Made by a program: the position numbers and the translations under genes
The notes under the pieces: model-generated
What the model was told of the DNA's origin: nothing
Databases searched by the model: none
Seen by the model: the letters and a program-made list of their open reading frames with translations, nothing else
From: Dillenia suffruticosa
Taxonomy: Eukaryota > Streptophyta > Magnoliopsida > Dilleniales > Dilleniaceae
Direction: 5' to 3'
Assembly (NCBI GenBank): GCA_033439265.1
Contig: JAVTVX010000026.1
Location: forward strand, 11,347,001 to 11,411,000
DNA length: 64,000 nucleotides
Part shown: positions 1 to 12,347 of the stretch, in pieces
How positions within the stretch are numbered: position 1 is the stretch's first letter
How the letters are laid out: the number at the start of each line of letters is the position of its first letter

Positions 1-128
1 GTTCTGACTGAATTCAGGATCTTTGCTCGTCTCCATAAAAGATAGATGAATTGGGTTGTAAAACAAGATATGTACGAAGAAAGACTGTAATTTCAGATTT
101 AACGAAATGGTTTCTGAATAAGATTAGA

Positions 129-148
129 AAGAGAGAGAGAGAGAGAGA
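129..148. repeat. (GA)n microsatellite
   Basis: About ten GA dinucleotides, downstream of the dynein light chain stop codon. Bases 1-463 otherwise hold only the 3' flank of that gene, with no other coding signal seen. Confidence 0.85.
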
Positions 149-463
149 ATTGGCTTTCTATTTCTATCCCTACTTTGGGCAAATGTGAAGCACATGTCAA
201 TATGATATAAATGTTCGAGTTTCATTGCAGTGCGAGAGCAATTTGACCGAGCATATTCTTCGTCTCAAAGTAAACAAACAAGGGTTCAAACCATCACGGA
301 TATCTAAAATTGGCTCACGTTGTGGTCTTAGAATAAGATCTGATCAAGTCATATTACAACACCATGCCACAAATTTAAGCCGTCAATCTACACTATTACT
401 TTGTAGTTTATAGTTTTACAATGAGCATGAAATTCGAGTTCGTATATTAGTACTCGAAGGAAG

Positions 464-3400
464 TTAGTGGTCCAAAGGCTCCACTGCAGTCTTGAAGAGA
501 AGGATGTAAATCTTGTCAATTGAAAAATACAAGAATCCTCCCAAGGAATGGGTGACATAAGACCCAAAACTTGTTCCCACAATGCAGTGCCAAGCAGGAC
601 CATAGGCTGAGTCAAATTCCTGTGTCAAGAGAAACCCATTAAGAGCCTTCCGTAAAATGAAGTTCAAGTGATCGTTTCAACGTAGAATGCAAGATATTTA
701 GCATGAACCTCCCAAGAATCAGGTAATCTAAGTGGAGTGTGTGAAAAGTAACTTGTGTAATCATAGGCTTGAAGATCAGAATTCAAAAGCACATGGTCTA
801 ATTACAGAGCAAAAATGATAGGGCCATTTGGATTTCAAATCTTTTTTTCTTTGGCACCAATGTACCCAAAATATGAGAAAAGATGGCATTTGACAATAGA
901 CAGATTACGAGCTTTCTTTTCAGATTAGATGATTTGATTCCCTCTGGATGTCTTATAAGCAAAATCTTAAGAAATATCCTCTAAATTTTGTATTAATGGA
1001 CTACATCAAATTTAGAGTTTAGACTCACAACGAAGCTTCGTGGATGGGTAATGTTCTCATAGATGTACTTCATTCCAGTGCAAATGCCAGTTGTGCAAGT
1101 GACAAGTCAAAAAGAATAGCATTGCAAGAATCACATGGCCCCAGTAAAGAGGGAGGGATAAATGAAAGCTCTACTATGGGTTCCTAGGAAACATGCTGAG
1201 AATAAGAGTATCAGATTGGGCTTGCCCACATAAGGTTTTGCAGTGGGGTAAATTATGTCATTTTCAATCTCGAACATGAATGTCCAAATCCAACAGCATA
1301 ATGCTTAGCTACTTTGGTGCTCCCAACTAGACAGGTAGACAACAGTTGGCCAATTTATGAAGAAACCTACTAAAACCTAACTCGCTATAACCCCGAACTT
1401 GACTGAAGCCAAACTGTCTCCCATTTCAACCACTGCCATCCAAGCTATACCTTCAACAGTATAAAGCATATGGGACTTCTAGTCTCTGATTTCATCATAG
1501 AAGACTAGTGCCAATTTCTTTATTATATTCACAAAGACTTTGAAGCCTTGAAACTTATGTTGCACAAATTTTTCTACAAATGACTGTATCTGTGATGTTA
1601 GACACGACAAAATCCAACAACAACAATAACAACAACAAACTGAGCCTTATTCTCAAAATTTGGAGTTGACCATTTAAGAGACAAATTTATAAAAGATAGA
1701 AAAAAGAGAAAAATAAGAATAAAAAATATATATATAAATAAATAAAAAGAAAAAAAAATATATAAGTCAATAGATAGATATCTAAAATATATTGGTTTAA
1801 TTTGTGCGGATTCTACTACGCCATCCATTCCTATCTAAAACCATTTCCTCTTCTAAAACCTTAACTTCCATATCTTTACGGATAATTTATATCCAAGTTT
1901 TCAATAGTCCACCTCTACGTTTTACTAAATCCCCTATATTTAAATTCTCGGTTCTCCTAACTGGTGTATCTTTAAATCTTCTTTGTACATACTCGAAACA
2001 CCTCAAATGACATTCTCGTATTTTATCCACAATTGAACTAATTCCCAATTTGTTACAAATCTCTTCATTTCTAATTCTATCTCTTCTAGTTTTTCCACAC
2101 ATCCACCTAAATATCCTTATTTATGTTACAACCATCTTTTGTTCTTATTATTGTTTAATAGCTCAACACTCAATACTATACAGTAGTGTATGTCTAATTG
2201 TGGTTCCATAGAACTTTCTCTTCAGGTGTAATGGCATCGTCCGATCACAAAAAACTCCGAATGTCTTTCTCCATTTCATCAAATCCGCTTGAATCCTATA
2301 GTTCACATCTTCATCTATATTGTCATCATTTTGAATGATAGAGTTTAGATATCTAAATCGTTCATTTTTGGGACATTTTACTCATCTAATTTAATCGTTT
2401 GTTCATCATTCTTATAACTATCGCTATTAGGAAATCTAACTTTGCAAATCAAACAATTGCTCTCAAATTTGAACGGGTGTCGAGGGTATGGGAAGCCACA
2501 TGGGGGCCAAACTAAGCGAATAATACCAAAGAAGACAAATTCAGAAGAAGCCTCATTACAAGCCAATTTAACCCTATTAAACTATAAAGCCACCGGAATA
2601 AAAAATACTCTTTAATTTCTTTGGCCGTAAAGAAAAATGCTTAATTGAACCCAACCCTAATTAACAACACCCTGCCTCTATGTTCTTGATAAAAATATAC
2701 CGTAAGCTAGTCAAGATAGCCCAAAATTTGATTCTCTGACGGCATTTTATATTATCCCTTTTGCTTTTTCCTCCAACAGAAATTTAAGGTATCATACTTT
2801 CAGAAATAGAAATAAGTTCAGCTCAATCTTTGGAACAGTTGGGACTTACCAAAAACATAATAAATGAGTACCCCTTTACGCTGGACATTGGGAAAATATA
2901 ATGAATGTGGCACATTAAGACAAAGATCACAGACCTAACATCTGAGGAATAGAGAGAAATTATCTAAAACATGAATGATCTAATGAATCCCATAACACCA
3001 ATGCTGAAAACAATCAGTAAAACCAATAAAAGACCACAAACATTAATCTTCTGAGTTCAATCTGACACAACAATTAAAAATTTCATAAGCGCAAAAACCA
3101 TATCAATTAAATATAATCAACCCTAAGAGCTGAGGTAGAGAGAACATTTCCGTACTCAACATATTTTAGAGCATCAAATGAAAATAGAGAGAAGCCCATT
3201 TCATCGAAGTCCAGAAAAATGAAGATCAGAACAGAAAAGAAACCAGACATGAATTTCATAAGCTCAATCTAACACTACATGTATAATTGACCTCTGTAGA
3301 CAAAAATAGCTAATATTCATAATTCAATACCTTATAGACCATCAAAATGAGAATTGAAACAATCCCATTTGATCAAAGTTGAAAACAATCAAGATCAGAA

Positions 3401-3823
3401 CAGGAAATCAAGCAAACATGAACGTTTATAACCTCAATCTGACGAAAAAAACATATATTCGGCCTCTGTAAACAAAAAGAATGAATACCCATTACGAACT
3501 AACCAAAAATCATGCTGATAAAAAAAGGAACCAAAGATCACAGACGATAAAGATTTTAAGAGTAAGAAGAAATTGACCTTCTTGAGAGCGAGAGCAAGGC
3601 GTTTACTGTCGAGCTTTGCAGGCATGGAATCGAGATTGTCTCTGGCGCACCTGAATGCTCTGTTCTGCAAAGCAATTGGCATGTCTGAAGCTCTCACTCT
3701 AACATTGAGACGATCGTGTTGTTCTTGTTGTTCATTTGCCTTTTTCTTCTGTATTAGATTGTTCAAGAACTTGCTTCTTCTCTCTAGCTCTTCCTCTGCT
3801 CTCTCCATTTCATTCTCTCTCAC
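464..3823 (-). CDS. dynein light chain (LC8-type) protein, 2 exons
   Basis: Predicted LC8-type dynein light chain. In plants, which lack cytoplasmic dynein motors, these small proteins act as dimerisation hubs for partner proteins. Exon 1 is 3823-3578 (82 codons) and exon 2 is 619-464 (51 codons plus TAA). The 2.96-kb phase-0 intron starts GTCAAT and ends ACACAG, giving 133 aa. Residues 1-35 are a charged, probably coiled extension (MERAEEELERRSKF, QKKKANEQQEQ). The LC8 fold follows: DMPIALQNRAFRCA, the LALALKK/EFDSAYG junction that straddles the splice site, then AWHCIVGTSFGSYVTH and the closing strand YILLFKTAVEPLDH. Core length matches the family. The ATG at 3823 was chosen as the first in frame; 3808 (MERAEE) is an alternative. 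A LINE relic lies in the intron. A GA run and purine-rich leader lie just upstream. Splice sites are inferred, not transcript-proven. Confidence 0.9.
1610..2470 (-). mobile_element. 5'-truncated LINE (plant RTE-like), 3' end of reverse transcriptase
   Basis: On the minus strand, broken frames encode the C-terminal part of a plant non-LTR reverse transcriptase: NDEQTIKLDE, then NIDEDVNYRIQADLMKWRK, HLKRKFYGTTIRHTLLYS, MCGKTRRDRIRNEEI and LRCFEYVQRRFKDTPVRR. This order is typical of RTE-like plant LINEs. The 3' end at about 1610-1640 is a TTG-rich tail (CAACAACAATAACAACAAC on the plus strand). Stops and frameshifts show it is dead. It lies in the intron of the dynein gene in the same transcriptional sense. 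A second member sits at 17262-17645. The 5' limit is approximate. Confidence 0.85.
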
Positions 3824-3890
3824 TTGCTTCGTTTAGGTGCTCGAGTCATTTGGGACGGAGTGCAGGGGAAGAGTCTGAGAGGAGTAACTT

Positions 3891-3916
3891 AGAGAGAGAG
3901 AGAGAGAGAGAGAGAG
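3891..3916. repeat. (GA)n microsatellite in dynein gene 5' region
   Basis: About 13 GA units, 70-90 bases upstream of the dynein ATG. The surrounding 3840-4000 stretch is also GA-rich. CT/GA-rich leaders are common in plant promoters and 5' UTRs, so this is plausibly 5' UTR or core promoter; that role is inferred. Confidence 0.8.
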
Positions 3917-4211
3917 GGTGGGAAGAGAGAGAAGAGAGAAATTTTCTCTTGGGGTGGGGGAGGGGAGTGGTGGTTGGCGTGTAGAGAGAGAGAGAAGAAA
4001 CAAGGGTCTCGAGATTCAAACGGAAAAATGTAATCTATGAGAGAGTATAGGAGGGCGGCCTTTGCCTTTTGTTTTAGTTTTTGTTTACTTTTGCTTTTGC
4101 GTAATCGACGCAGTCGTTGGTTTTGCCGCTGCGTTTGTCAAATTTTGTAAATTTAGAATCCCGTAAAGGTTATTCACGCCCGGGTTCAACTTCGTCTATT
4201 CCCCTCCTCCA

Positions 4212-4244
4212 CACACTCACGCTCACACTCACACTCACACTCAC
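4212..4244. repeat. (CACTCA)n short tandem repeat
   Basis: Repeated cactca/cgctca hexamers. Beyond it, 4260-5560 is AT-rich intergenic sequence. It has an (ATT)n run at about 5390-5414 and no convincing gene. Confidence 0.7.
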
Positions 4245-7070
4245 TATTTTTATTAATAAGCATTTAATTTCGTTTTAGTTCCTAAGAAGGATTTCTCATG
4301 ATAGCCTGATGAGCATTACATGGGATCACTAATGAGCATGTAACCAAATTAGTATGAGAACAAATTTTCAAATTATGCCTATTATTTTTTTAATCAAATC
4401 ATACAATTTGAGTTAATTTAGTATCGATAGATTCACATATTGATCGTTAAATTGTAACCAATATATTTCATAAATAATTGAGCTATAAAAAAAAATTATC
4501 ATTACAATACTATATGATAAAAATAAAATAAATAATTTATATAATTATATATGATAGGTGAATTGAATTCATCATTTCCTCGACCAACATAAGGTTCATA
4601 AAATTTTTAAGTATTACAAGTTATATAACAGTGTAAATTGGCATATTTCAATCAATATAGATACATTAAATTTGACTTATTAGTAATCACCCCCTAAACT
4701 GTATAACGCTCTTCAGTTTGTATTATCACGTTATTGAAGTAAGATTCCTAAAAAAAATACGAAGTCAAATAAAAAAAGTTAATATTTATCAATTTCAACA
4801 TTGAAAGCATCCTTTATCAGATAGAAATCTCTTCGAACCGATCAAGAGCATCATTGTCAAGCTAATCTCACAGGATTCCCTTATATTTAGTTAAACTATT
4901 ATTAGTTAGTTCTTTTCTCTTTTTGGATCAACGTACACAAAAATATTGTTAAAGGTGGTCTAATCTAATAGTCTAATCTTCTCCTACCCATAGAAGTTGC
5001 CATTTAAATTTATAAATTGGAAGATTTATGATAAAATAAATGTATTGTATGTAAGTATTGCTTAAGGGCCTCTGTCCCAATATCCAAATGAAAAGCATAA
5101 AGCCTAGAAGAAGAACCAACAAAAGGTGTTAAAAAAGAAAAAGAGGAGACAAAGAAACAAAAGCAAGAGGGAAGAGGCAAGGCTGTTGCATTTCAGAGGG
5201 GGTGAAGAAGGCCCTTTTGGCATGGCATTTGCAGGTTTGGGACCAAAACAAACGGCAATTACGGGCAACATCTGAGATGTGGGTCCGGCCAAAGCATATG
5301 GAAATGTCGTCATGGGTCCACCAAGTCTAACCTTTCGAACTCTGGTCAAATTCAAAATCCTCTCTTTACAAAATGTGAGAATCTCTTCAATTATTATTAT
5401 TATTATTATTATTTTCATTCATTCGCTTGGGCCCAACCAGATTTCCAACTCGGTTGGGCTTAATAACTCGTTTAAGCATAACAAAAAAGCATAGCTACGC
5501 AGAGAGCACAACAAATCTATGTTCCTCGGAAAGAAAGGGAGAACCCTAAAACGGATACGTAATAATACAGGATACGATATTTTATAAAAATATAAAAAAT
5601 AAAAACGTAGACAATTATTTAAATATTAAAAATATAACAATTTTTATAAAAATAATAGAATATTCATATTTTATAATAAAAATCTAAAAGATCAAATATA
5701 TAATTATTAATCGTAATATAAATAATATAAAAAATAAAATTATAATTAAATAAATAAACAATTCGTTAAATATGAAAAAATGTGTAAATACAAAAAATAT
5801 AAGGGTTTTTATATAAATATTAATTAATTTAACGTGTTGTAATATTTCGAAAATGAGAAACGTTTCGAAAACGCTAGTATTAAGAAATTTTTATGTATCA
5901 TAGCAACAAATGAGTTCTTTTTTTTTTTTTTATCTTTAAGAACACAGAGTCCTATAGGATATGTTCAGAAAATGTACAATTTGACATACAATTTAAGCAA
6001 CGAATTACTATGATACAAAATAAGAAAATCATTCACCATATAAAACATGAGCTAAAAACTAACAAGAAAGACAATCCAAGCAAAACCAAAGACCCTGAGG
6101 CATCCTTGCCATTCTCTCCACCAACACCCGTTATAAAAGAGCATGCCAATCATTATCGCTTAAACGTCAACACCCTAAAGCCCGATTAGATTGATAGACC
6201 ATCAACAGCCAACCACTCAGCGACAAAGTTGGATCTAAGCAAAAAATTGTGAGCCAGAAACGTCTAACACCAAAGGTGACTCGGGAACCTTCAAATAAGA
6301 TATGGTCACCACCCAAGCCCAAAAATATCCCAGGGTATCAACCTCGGGCGGACCACCTTTAACCTACCAAAAACTTTTCTTTCCGTTGAGATCACCTACT
6401 CTTTCACCAAGATCACCGACATGTTCGACTGTGATTTCCACTGTCAAACCCGTTTACGCCATCGAGAGAGGAGAGGAGGGAAGCGGAAGTGAAAGGTGTT
6501 CTCTCGGTACAAGTTAGTAAATGGGCTCTAGAATTAAGTTTTACTTTATTTTTTTATTAACGGTGTGTTCTCATGGAAAAGGAAGCGAAGTGAAAGGATA
6601 CGAAAGAGAGGTAAAATTAAAAATTATATTTATCAATAAAATATATAATGGAAAAGGAGAAAAAATGAAATAAAAAAAAATTACGGTAGGATAGATGTGA
6701 GAAATAAAGAGAATATATTAAAAAATATATAAATTTATTATTTTAATCTTTTTAAAATTTGTTATTTTAAAAGTAAATGGTATAAAAATAAATTAAACAT
6801 TTATAATTTTAAAAGAAAATCTCTCATCTTCAAAATCTAAAAATTGAAAAATTGAATTTGGAGAGTTTCTATGAAATCCTCTAAAATCTCTCCAATAATA
6901 TAATTTGTCAAACGTGAGTGAAATCTTTTTTCTTTTCTTTTTCTACCAAAACCCTCTGTCTTAATACACCGTAAAACATTTCGGTGCAAATCGATTACTT
7001 GGTGTCCTCCTAGGTGGATTAGGTATGCTTACCACTTAAAATTTGATCATTTCATGTCAACAACCGATAT

Positions 7071-7162
7071 ATAATTTTTTTTGTTTCATTACTTGGTCAC
7101 CATTCAGTATCTGAAATTTCATCTAATTAATCTGAATCGATCGTTGTAGCGTTTACTTTGTT
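7071..7162 (-). mobile_element. SINE-like short insert, flanked by 12-bp direct repeats
   Basis: A 92-bp insert absent from duplicated copy B. It is framed by AACAACCGATAT at 7059-7070 and again at 7163-7174. It begins with a T-run (an A-tail on the minus strand), followed by family motifs ACTTGGTCACCATTCAGTAT and CTAATTAATCTGAATCG. It belongs to the same short family as the inserts at 15543, 19483 and 33815. Confidence 0.75.
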
Positions 7163-7443
7163 AACAACCGATATGCTACAATATCAAGTGCCCTAATCTT
7201 GCCAACCGCAAATATGGGCAAAGTGGTTCCTTTGGAGAAGTGCAGGGCCTGCCGACTGGGATACTATAACTGGCTGTACCAAGAATGGGATTAACCACCC
7301 ATGGTCCTTTGAGTGTTTGGTAGCATTTATATCTCCATTTTGATCACGCTATTTTCTTTGGAAATGCATGACCTATTCAAAAATGCTCTCTAAATGCGTT
7401 TCACTCCATAAAGTACCTCTTTCGGTTGATTATAGAGGAATAT

Positions 7444-7624
7444 ATATATATATTATTTTTATCATTAATATCCGAATTTTGTCTGATAAATTCGTTCGGA
7501 TATTGTGAAATCCATTTTAAGCGTTGTCTCTCCAAAATCCATTTTCGTTATTTTCAGAATTCAAATTTAAGATTTCTAATTAAATGTATAGAGTGACCGA
7601 TCACTTAATTTAGAGGAGTTTGGT
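7444..7624 (-). mobile_element. SINE-like insert, flanked by 16-bp direct repeats
   Basis: A 181-bp insert present only in duplicated copy A. It is bounded by GATTATAGAGGAATAT at 7428-7443 and 7625-7640. Internal similarity to the same family is visible (ATCCGAATTTTGTC compared with ATCCGGAGTTTTGTC at 19541). Copy B at about 13500 has a single copy of the 16-mer (gattatagaggaatac), so it is the empty site. Confidence 0.7.
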
Positions 7625-8810
7625 GATTATAGAGGAATATGAATAGGCAAAATGACGCCCCCGCCAAGTCCAAACTCTTGGCAGGCAAGGTTCTACCAAA
7701 AGCCTAGAATTCTGCATATTTGAACAAAAATAGTTCGAATATGGTTTGTATTTAATTCAAGAGTAATGTCAAATGCAATTGATTAGCAATAGTTTACTCC
7801 CCGTCCTCTCTTTGTAGAGTAGGGATTGTATTATTTTTATTGATTTGTTGGGTATATTCTTATCCCACTTATTGGAAAGGAGAGAATTTGCGAAAAACTT
7901 AATTAGATCATTGGATCTTAATCATTAACAAAAGAGTATATCTTCTGTCTTCTGATGTCAATATGATCTTTCACTAATTATTAACTATTAAAATCGTACT
8001 TCCAAACCATCTATGACATACATATAAACATACATATATAGTTGTTCCAAAATATTGACTACACTCCCCATAAAAAGAAATAAAAAACCTATTTTAATTA
8101 TGTTACCATGACATGATAATAAATTGCTAAATCTCCCCTTCAACCGGGAGTGTGCATGGTCATGATCCCCAACTCGCAAACCAGTGGACAGAAATGATCA
8201 TCTGATGAAGTTTTTATTGTTTAAACCCTCCCTGTTATTGGTCATATTTGAAAATTGTATTTGAGCGATTTGATTTGTTGATTTTCTTCGAAAAAGAATG
8301 ATTTTTTTTTTAAACATCCCATGTTCAAGGTGAAGGTTTTTGTAGGGAAAAGGTCCCATGACTTTTATCCCGGCATTAAAAGATTTTCCATATAAACGTT
8401 GTTCTCTTTATTATGTTGATTTATTTGATTGATTGATTGCTTTGTTAATGTAATTTTAAGCGTACAAAAAGAAAAAATATTTAGCCATGACATATTGCCC
8501 CTAATTTGGAGACGAATATAGCCACGTGCAGCGAATCAAAGGGAATTAGCAAGGGCTTTGATTAGGCAATGGGTAACAACATGGTTTGGGCATTTATAAA
8601 ATTGCATTAATTATGGTTACGTTTTTTTGTTCTTAGTATGTATTATTTCATAATGCAAATTTCTTCTCTCTTCCTCCGTAGGATTTTTACATTTGAGTTT
8701 TTCACGTAATTGTTGTTTCTTATTTTTTGAACTATATTAACCGGTATCCGGATCACTAATCTGACTAATTCGGTTCAGAATTTACAGTGACCCGTTCCTA
8801 ATGTTATTCC

Positions 8811-10370
8811 AAAGAAGCTGTGTTAGGAGTAGATTTGAATTCATAGGAATTGAAGAGTCATAAAAATAAAGTTAATGTGATAAGACTTTGGAAAATCACA
8901 AAAGTAGTACATATTGGGAAATTGGAAGAGACACAAGAGTGAAGCATTAAATAAGAGATGTGTCATTTTAATTATGAAATGTGCCGGTTCGATCGTATTC
9001 AACACGCTTCCTTTGTCACTTTATTTAGTGCGACAAAATGTTGGTAGTTTGGTTCTTGAGTGGGAAAGTGTGTGAAAAACATAGATGGCTGGGATGTTTG
9101 ACGATATGGGTTTGGGTGATGCGTCAGAGGATGGTGGTCGAACTATCAATACAAGGGTCTATCAATAGGGAAACTATTGATACAAGGTTCCATTATGGTA
9201 TTCGGAAACCCCATATCATGAGTATCAATGCTTATGGGATTTTGCATTGGGTGGGAAGCATTCCCACTCTATCCTTTGGAAGGCATGAATGTTTCCACTC
9301 ATAAGTCTAGATGCCATATGATTTGCAGGAAAGAGTCTTGTACCTTACAGGAAGTCGATAGTTCTCTTATAAGGGTTTTTAAGTGTTTCTCGGGCCAAAG
9401 GTTATAAGTGGAGTACCTGGTTAGCAAGGCAAAGAATTCAAGCTTAGAGTTATTTGTTGGCTATGGGACTGTTATTTGTTGGCTATGGGACCGTTCTTCC
9501 TTTTCCTTGTAATCTTCTTGATGATGTGCTTTATTTCCCATGTATCTTGTATTTCCGTCTTCCTTTGATATCTAAGCACTGCATTATGTTCAAATGAAAT
9601 TTCTTGTCATTTGTTTCTCTTTAGCTTTCTTTTGTATGGACCTTGCTTCCCTTGTATATGAAAAGTTGGATGGACAAATAAAGAATATTTCTCTTTTCCA
9701 TTATCGTGTTCTTACTATTTTGTTGATCGTGTGTTGGAACAAAAGGACTTGAGCTCTTAGTTGTCTCCAAGTGCATTATAGCCGAGAGGGTGTTAGACCC
9801 CTTTTAGATGTTGAATCAAGAAAATAGGAGTTTAAATTCTACTCGTATGCTAGAATCTGTATGAGCCGTATAGTTGAGAGAATAAATGTCATATCTTGCA
9901 GGGCTTGCATAAGGTATAGAGCCGAGAGAGAGGGTGTGAAACCTTTTTAAGGCATAAAGCCGAGAAAGTGGGTCACGTCTACGTAGTCGGGTACTTAGAA
10001 CCCATATGATGACACGTTTGAGGAGTAAAGCTAAGGGTAAGGGTGCGAAACCCTTTTGAGATGTAGAGTCGAAAGAGAGAGAGCGGAACCCTTTTGGGGT
10101 ATATAACTGAGAGAGTGGGTTGCATCTACCCAATCGGGTGCTAGAACTCTATGATGATGTGTTTGAGGCGTAGAGTTGAGAGAGAGGATGCAGAATCCTT
10201 TTGAGGTGTAGAGTTGAGAGAGAGAGAGAGGGTGTGGAACCCTTTTAAGGCATAGAGCCAAGAGAGTGGGCCGTTTCTATTCAGTCATGTGTTAAGACCT
10301 GTATGATGACTCGTTTACGACGTAGAGCTAAAAGAGAGAGAGAGAGGGTGCAGAACCTTTTTGAGGTATA
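8811..10370. mobile_element. gypsy-derived 3' non-coding fragment with minisatellite
   Basis: Similar over about 1.5 kb to 41975-43560, the region between integrase and left LTR of the gypsy element at 41.2-47.9 kb. Shared stretches include ggaattgaagagtcataaa, tcatgagtatcaatg, ttgtaccttacagga and gaaaagttggatggac. The right part (about 9780-10370) is a minisatellite. It has short GA-rich sub-units with ggtgcggaaccctttt and gaggcgtagagc, organised into three higher units that open near 9970, 10113 and 10265 (gagtgggtcac.tctac.cagtcgggt). No LTR, PBS or pol lies nearby, so this is an orphan fragment between duplicated copies A and B. Confidence 0.75.
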
Positions 10371-11007
10371 AAAATACAGAAAACGAAAACGTGGACAACT
10401 ACTTAAATATAAAAAAAATATAACAATTTTTATATAAATATTAATTATTTTATAAAAATAATAAAATATTCATATGTTATAATAAAAATCTAAATGATCA
10501 AATATATAATTATTAATTATAATATAAATAATATAAAAAATTATAATTATAATTAAATAAATAAATAATTCGTTAAATATGGAAAAATATGTAAATACAA
10601 AAAATATAAGGGTTTTTATATAAAAATTAATTAATTTAATGTGTTAAAACATTTTAAAAATAAAAAATATTTTAGAAATAAAAAAACATTAATATTGGGA
10701 AATTTTCGTGTATCATAACAACAAATGAGTTCTTTTTTTTTTTTCCTTGTCCTTGAGAACGCATAGCCTTATACGATATGTACATAAAATGTACAATTTG
10801 TTTGGGCTTAGGCCGGTAGCGCCCCTCTTGCCCACCTCACCAAAAAAAAATGTACAATTTGACATACAATTTAAGCTACGAATTACTATGATACAAAATA
10901 AGAAAATCATTCACCTTATAAAACATGAGCTAAAAACTAACAAGAAAGACAATCCAAGCAAAACCAAAGACCTCGAGCCATCCTTGCCATTATCTCCACC
11001 AACACTC

Positions 11008-11293
11008 TGTCATAACCTAAGTAGGGTAAAGAAAGAATACGAGAGAAAGAGAGAGATTAGGGAGAAAAGAAAGAGAAAAAGAGATAGAGAGGGAGAGGGC
11101 CAAAGAGAGAGAGAATACAAGAGAGAAAGAGAGAATTCATTACAAGTTTGTTACTTACTCATTACATGTATTTGAATACTATTTATACGAATATCACTAA
11201 CTATTTAACCAATATACCTAACTCTACAATTAATTACTAACTATTTTTATTAATCATGATTAACTACTAATCCTATGATTAATAGTTGTTATA
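11008..11293 (-). repeat. TRIM-like element, left LTR (3' LTR)
   Basis: Begins TGTCATAACC and ends GTTATA, where the partner LTR ends GTTACA. It is roughly 85-90% similar to 12048-12347 by eye. Confidence 0.85.
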
Positions 11294-12047
11294 ATACTTT
11301 CTTTATTTGAAGACATCCTTGTCCTCAAGGATGGAAAATCAAGAATTAAGATTTGAATAATGAATTTAATTTAAATTGCAATGAGAATAATGAGAGAAAA
11401 ATAAAGATGAACAATCTTGAAAAAGTCTTTTCTTAAACTTTTTTTTGCTGAAAAATTTGGTTCAATAAATACAAAAAATTCAATTTTTGGAGGGATAGAT
11501 AAGAATTCACCATCAACAACTTTTTCTTGAACATGCCAGACCCTTCTTCCTTGGACATACAAGATCATTTTTTCTTGATCATGCAAGATCATTCTTTCTT
11601 GGATATGTAAGACCATTTTTTTTTGGGTTTTTGAAATTTTTTTACTCTCAATATTTCTTTACTGGGAGTATATAAAATGAGAGATTTAGAAAGTGATTCA
11701 ATATCTTACTTTTCCATGAATTTTGGTATTGTTTCTTCTACCATTTGATTTGCTTTGTTGCTTTCCAATTTTTTTTCATTTTCTTGCTCTTTTTCCATCA
11801 AAATTTTGATATTCTCATTGATACTAAACATTTTCAATAAAATGTTGAATTTCTCAGATTTGTCATAAAAGTATCTAATTTTTTAATTTTTTCATCAATT
11901 TTCTGATCCATTTAATTCATTTTTTGATCAATTTCATCCAATTTTTGTACCAACCGGAGATGACTTTCTTTGATTTCCATAGTTGATTTTTGCATTTGTT
12001 CTTCAAAGATAAAGATTTGTCAAAAAACGTATGTTTCGATATCAATT

Positions 12048-12347
12048 TGTCACAATCTAAGTAGGGTAAAGAAAGAATATGAGAGAAAGAGAGAGATTAG
12101 GGAGAGAAGAAAGAGAAAGAGAGATAGAGAGGGAGAGGGCTAGAGAGAGAAAGAGAGAGAGAATACAAGAGAGAAAGAGAGAAAGAAAATTTATTATAAA
12201 TTCATTACTTACTTATTACATATATTTGAATACTATTTATATTAATATAATTAATTATTTAACCAATAGATCTAATTTCACAATTAATTATTAACTATTT
12301 TTATTAATTATAATTAATTATTAATCCTATGATTAATAATTGTTACA
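12048..12347 (-). repeat. TRIM-like element, right LTR (5' LTR)
   Basis: Begins TGTCACAATC and ends TTGTTACA, then the cactc target duplicate. Slightly longer than its partner because of extra GA units. Confidence 0.85.

Larger units (their letters stand above)
5590..8720. repeat. long direct duplication, copy A (partner 10377-14634)
   Basis: Nearly collinear with 10377-14634 in the same orientation. Shared stretches include gacatacaatttaag (5980s/10860s), the caccgacatgtt stretch (6416/12591), aagtgccc (7189/13258), the cataaacatacatatatag block (8022/13928) and gcccctaatttggagacg (8498/14413). Differences are substitutions plus discrete insertions. Copy A has two short inserts with target repeats (7071-7162 and 7444-7624). 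Copy B has a 1.34-kb LTR element. No gene was recognised; the short open frames inside are not conserved between the copies. Confidence 0.85.
11008..12347 (-). mobile_element. small TRIM-like LTR retrotransposon, complete with 5-bp TSD
   Basis: Two direct repeats, TGTCATAACCTAAG...TTGTTATA (11008-11293, 286 bp) and TGTCACAATCTAAG...TTGTTACA (12048-12347, 300 bp), enclose 754 bp. The 5-bp target duplication cactc lies at 11003-11007 and 12348-12352. Duplicated copy A (about 6121-6135) is the empty site. Inferred orientation is minus: a degenerate tRNA-Met primer site (TGATATCGAAAC) abuts the right LTR, and a purine tract (CAAATAAAGAAAG) abuts the left LTR. The interior has only a gag-like charged remnant (MEIKESHLRLVQKLDEIDQK) and no pol. 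LTRs are purine-rich (GAGA) in their 5' half. The copy is non-autonomous. Confidence 0.88.

Noticed and set aside
5104..5418. Minus-strand 104-codon frame
   Set aside because: Begins in an (ATT)n run as poly-Ile and ends in a poly-Phe stretch. The middle matches no family I recognise.
9816..10261. Minus-strand Ser/Leu-rich proteins over the minisatellite
   Set aside because: The frame shifts between tandem units and is not preserved in the gypsy copy at 43.1-43.6 kb. It is repeat-generated.
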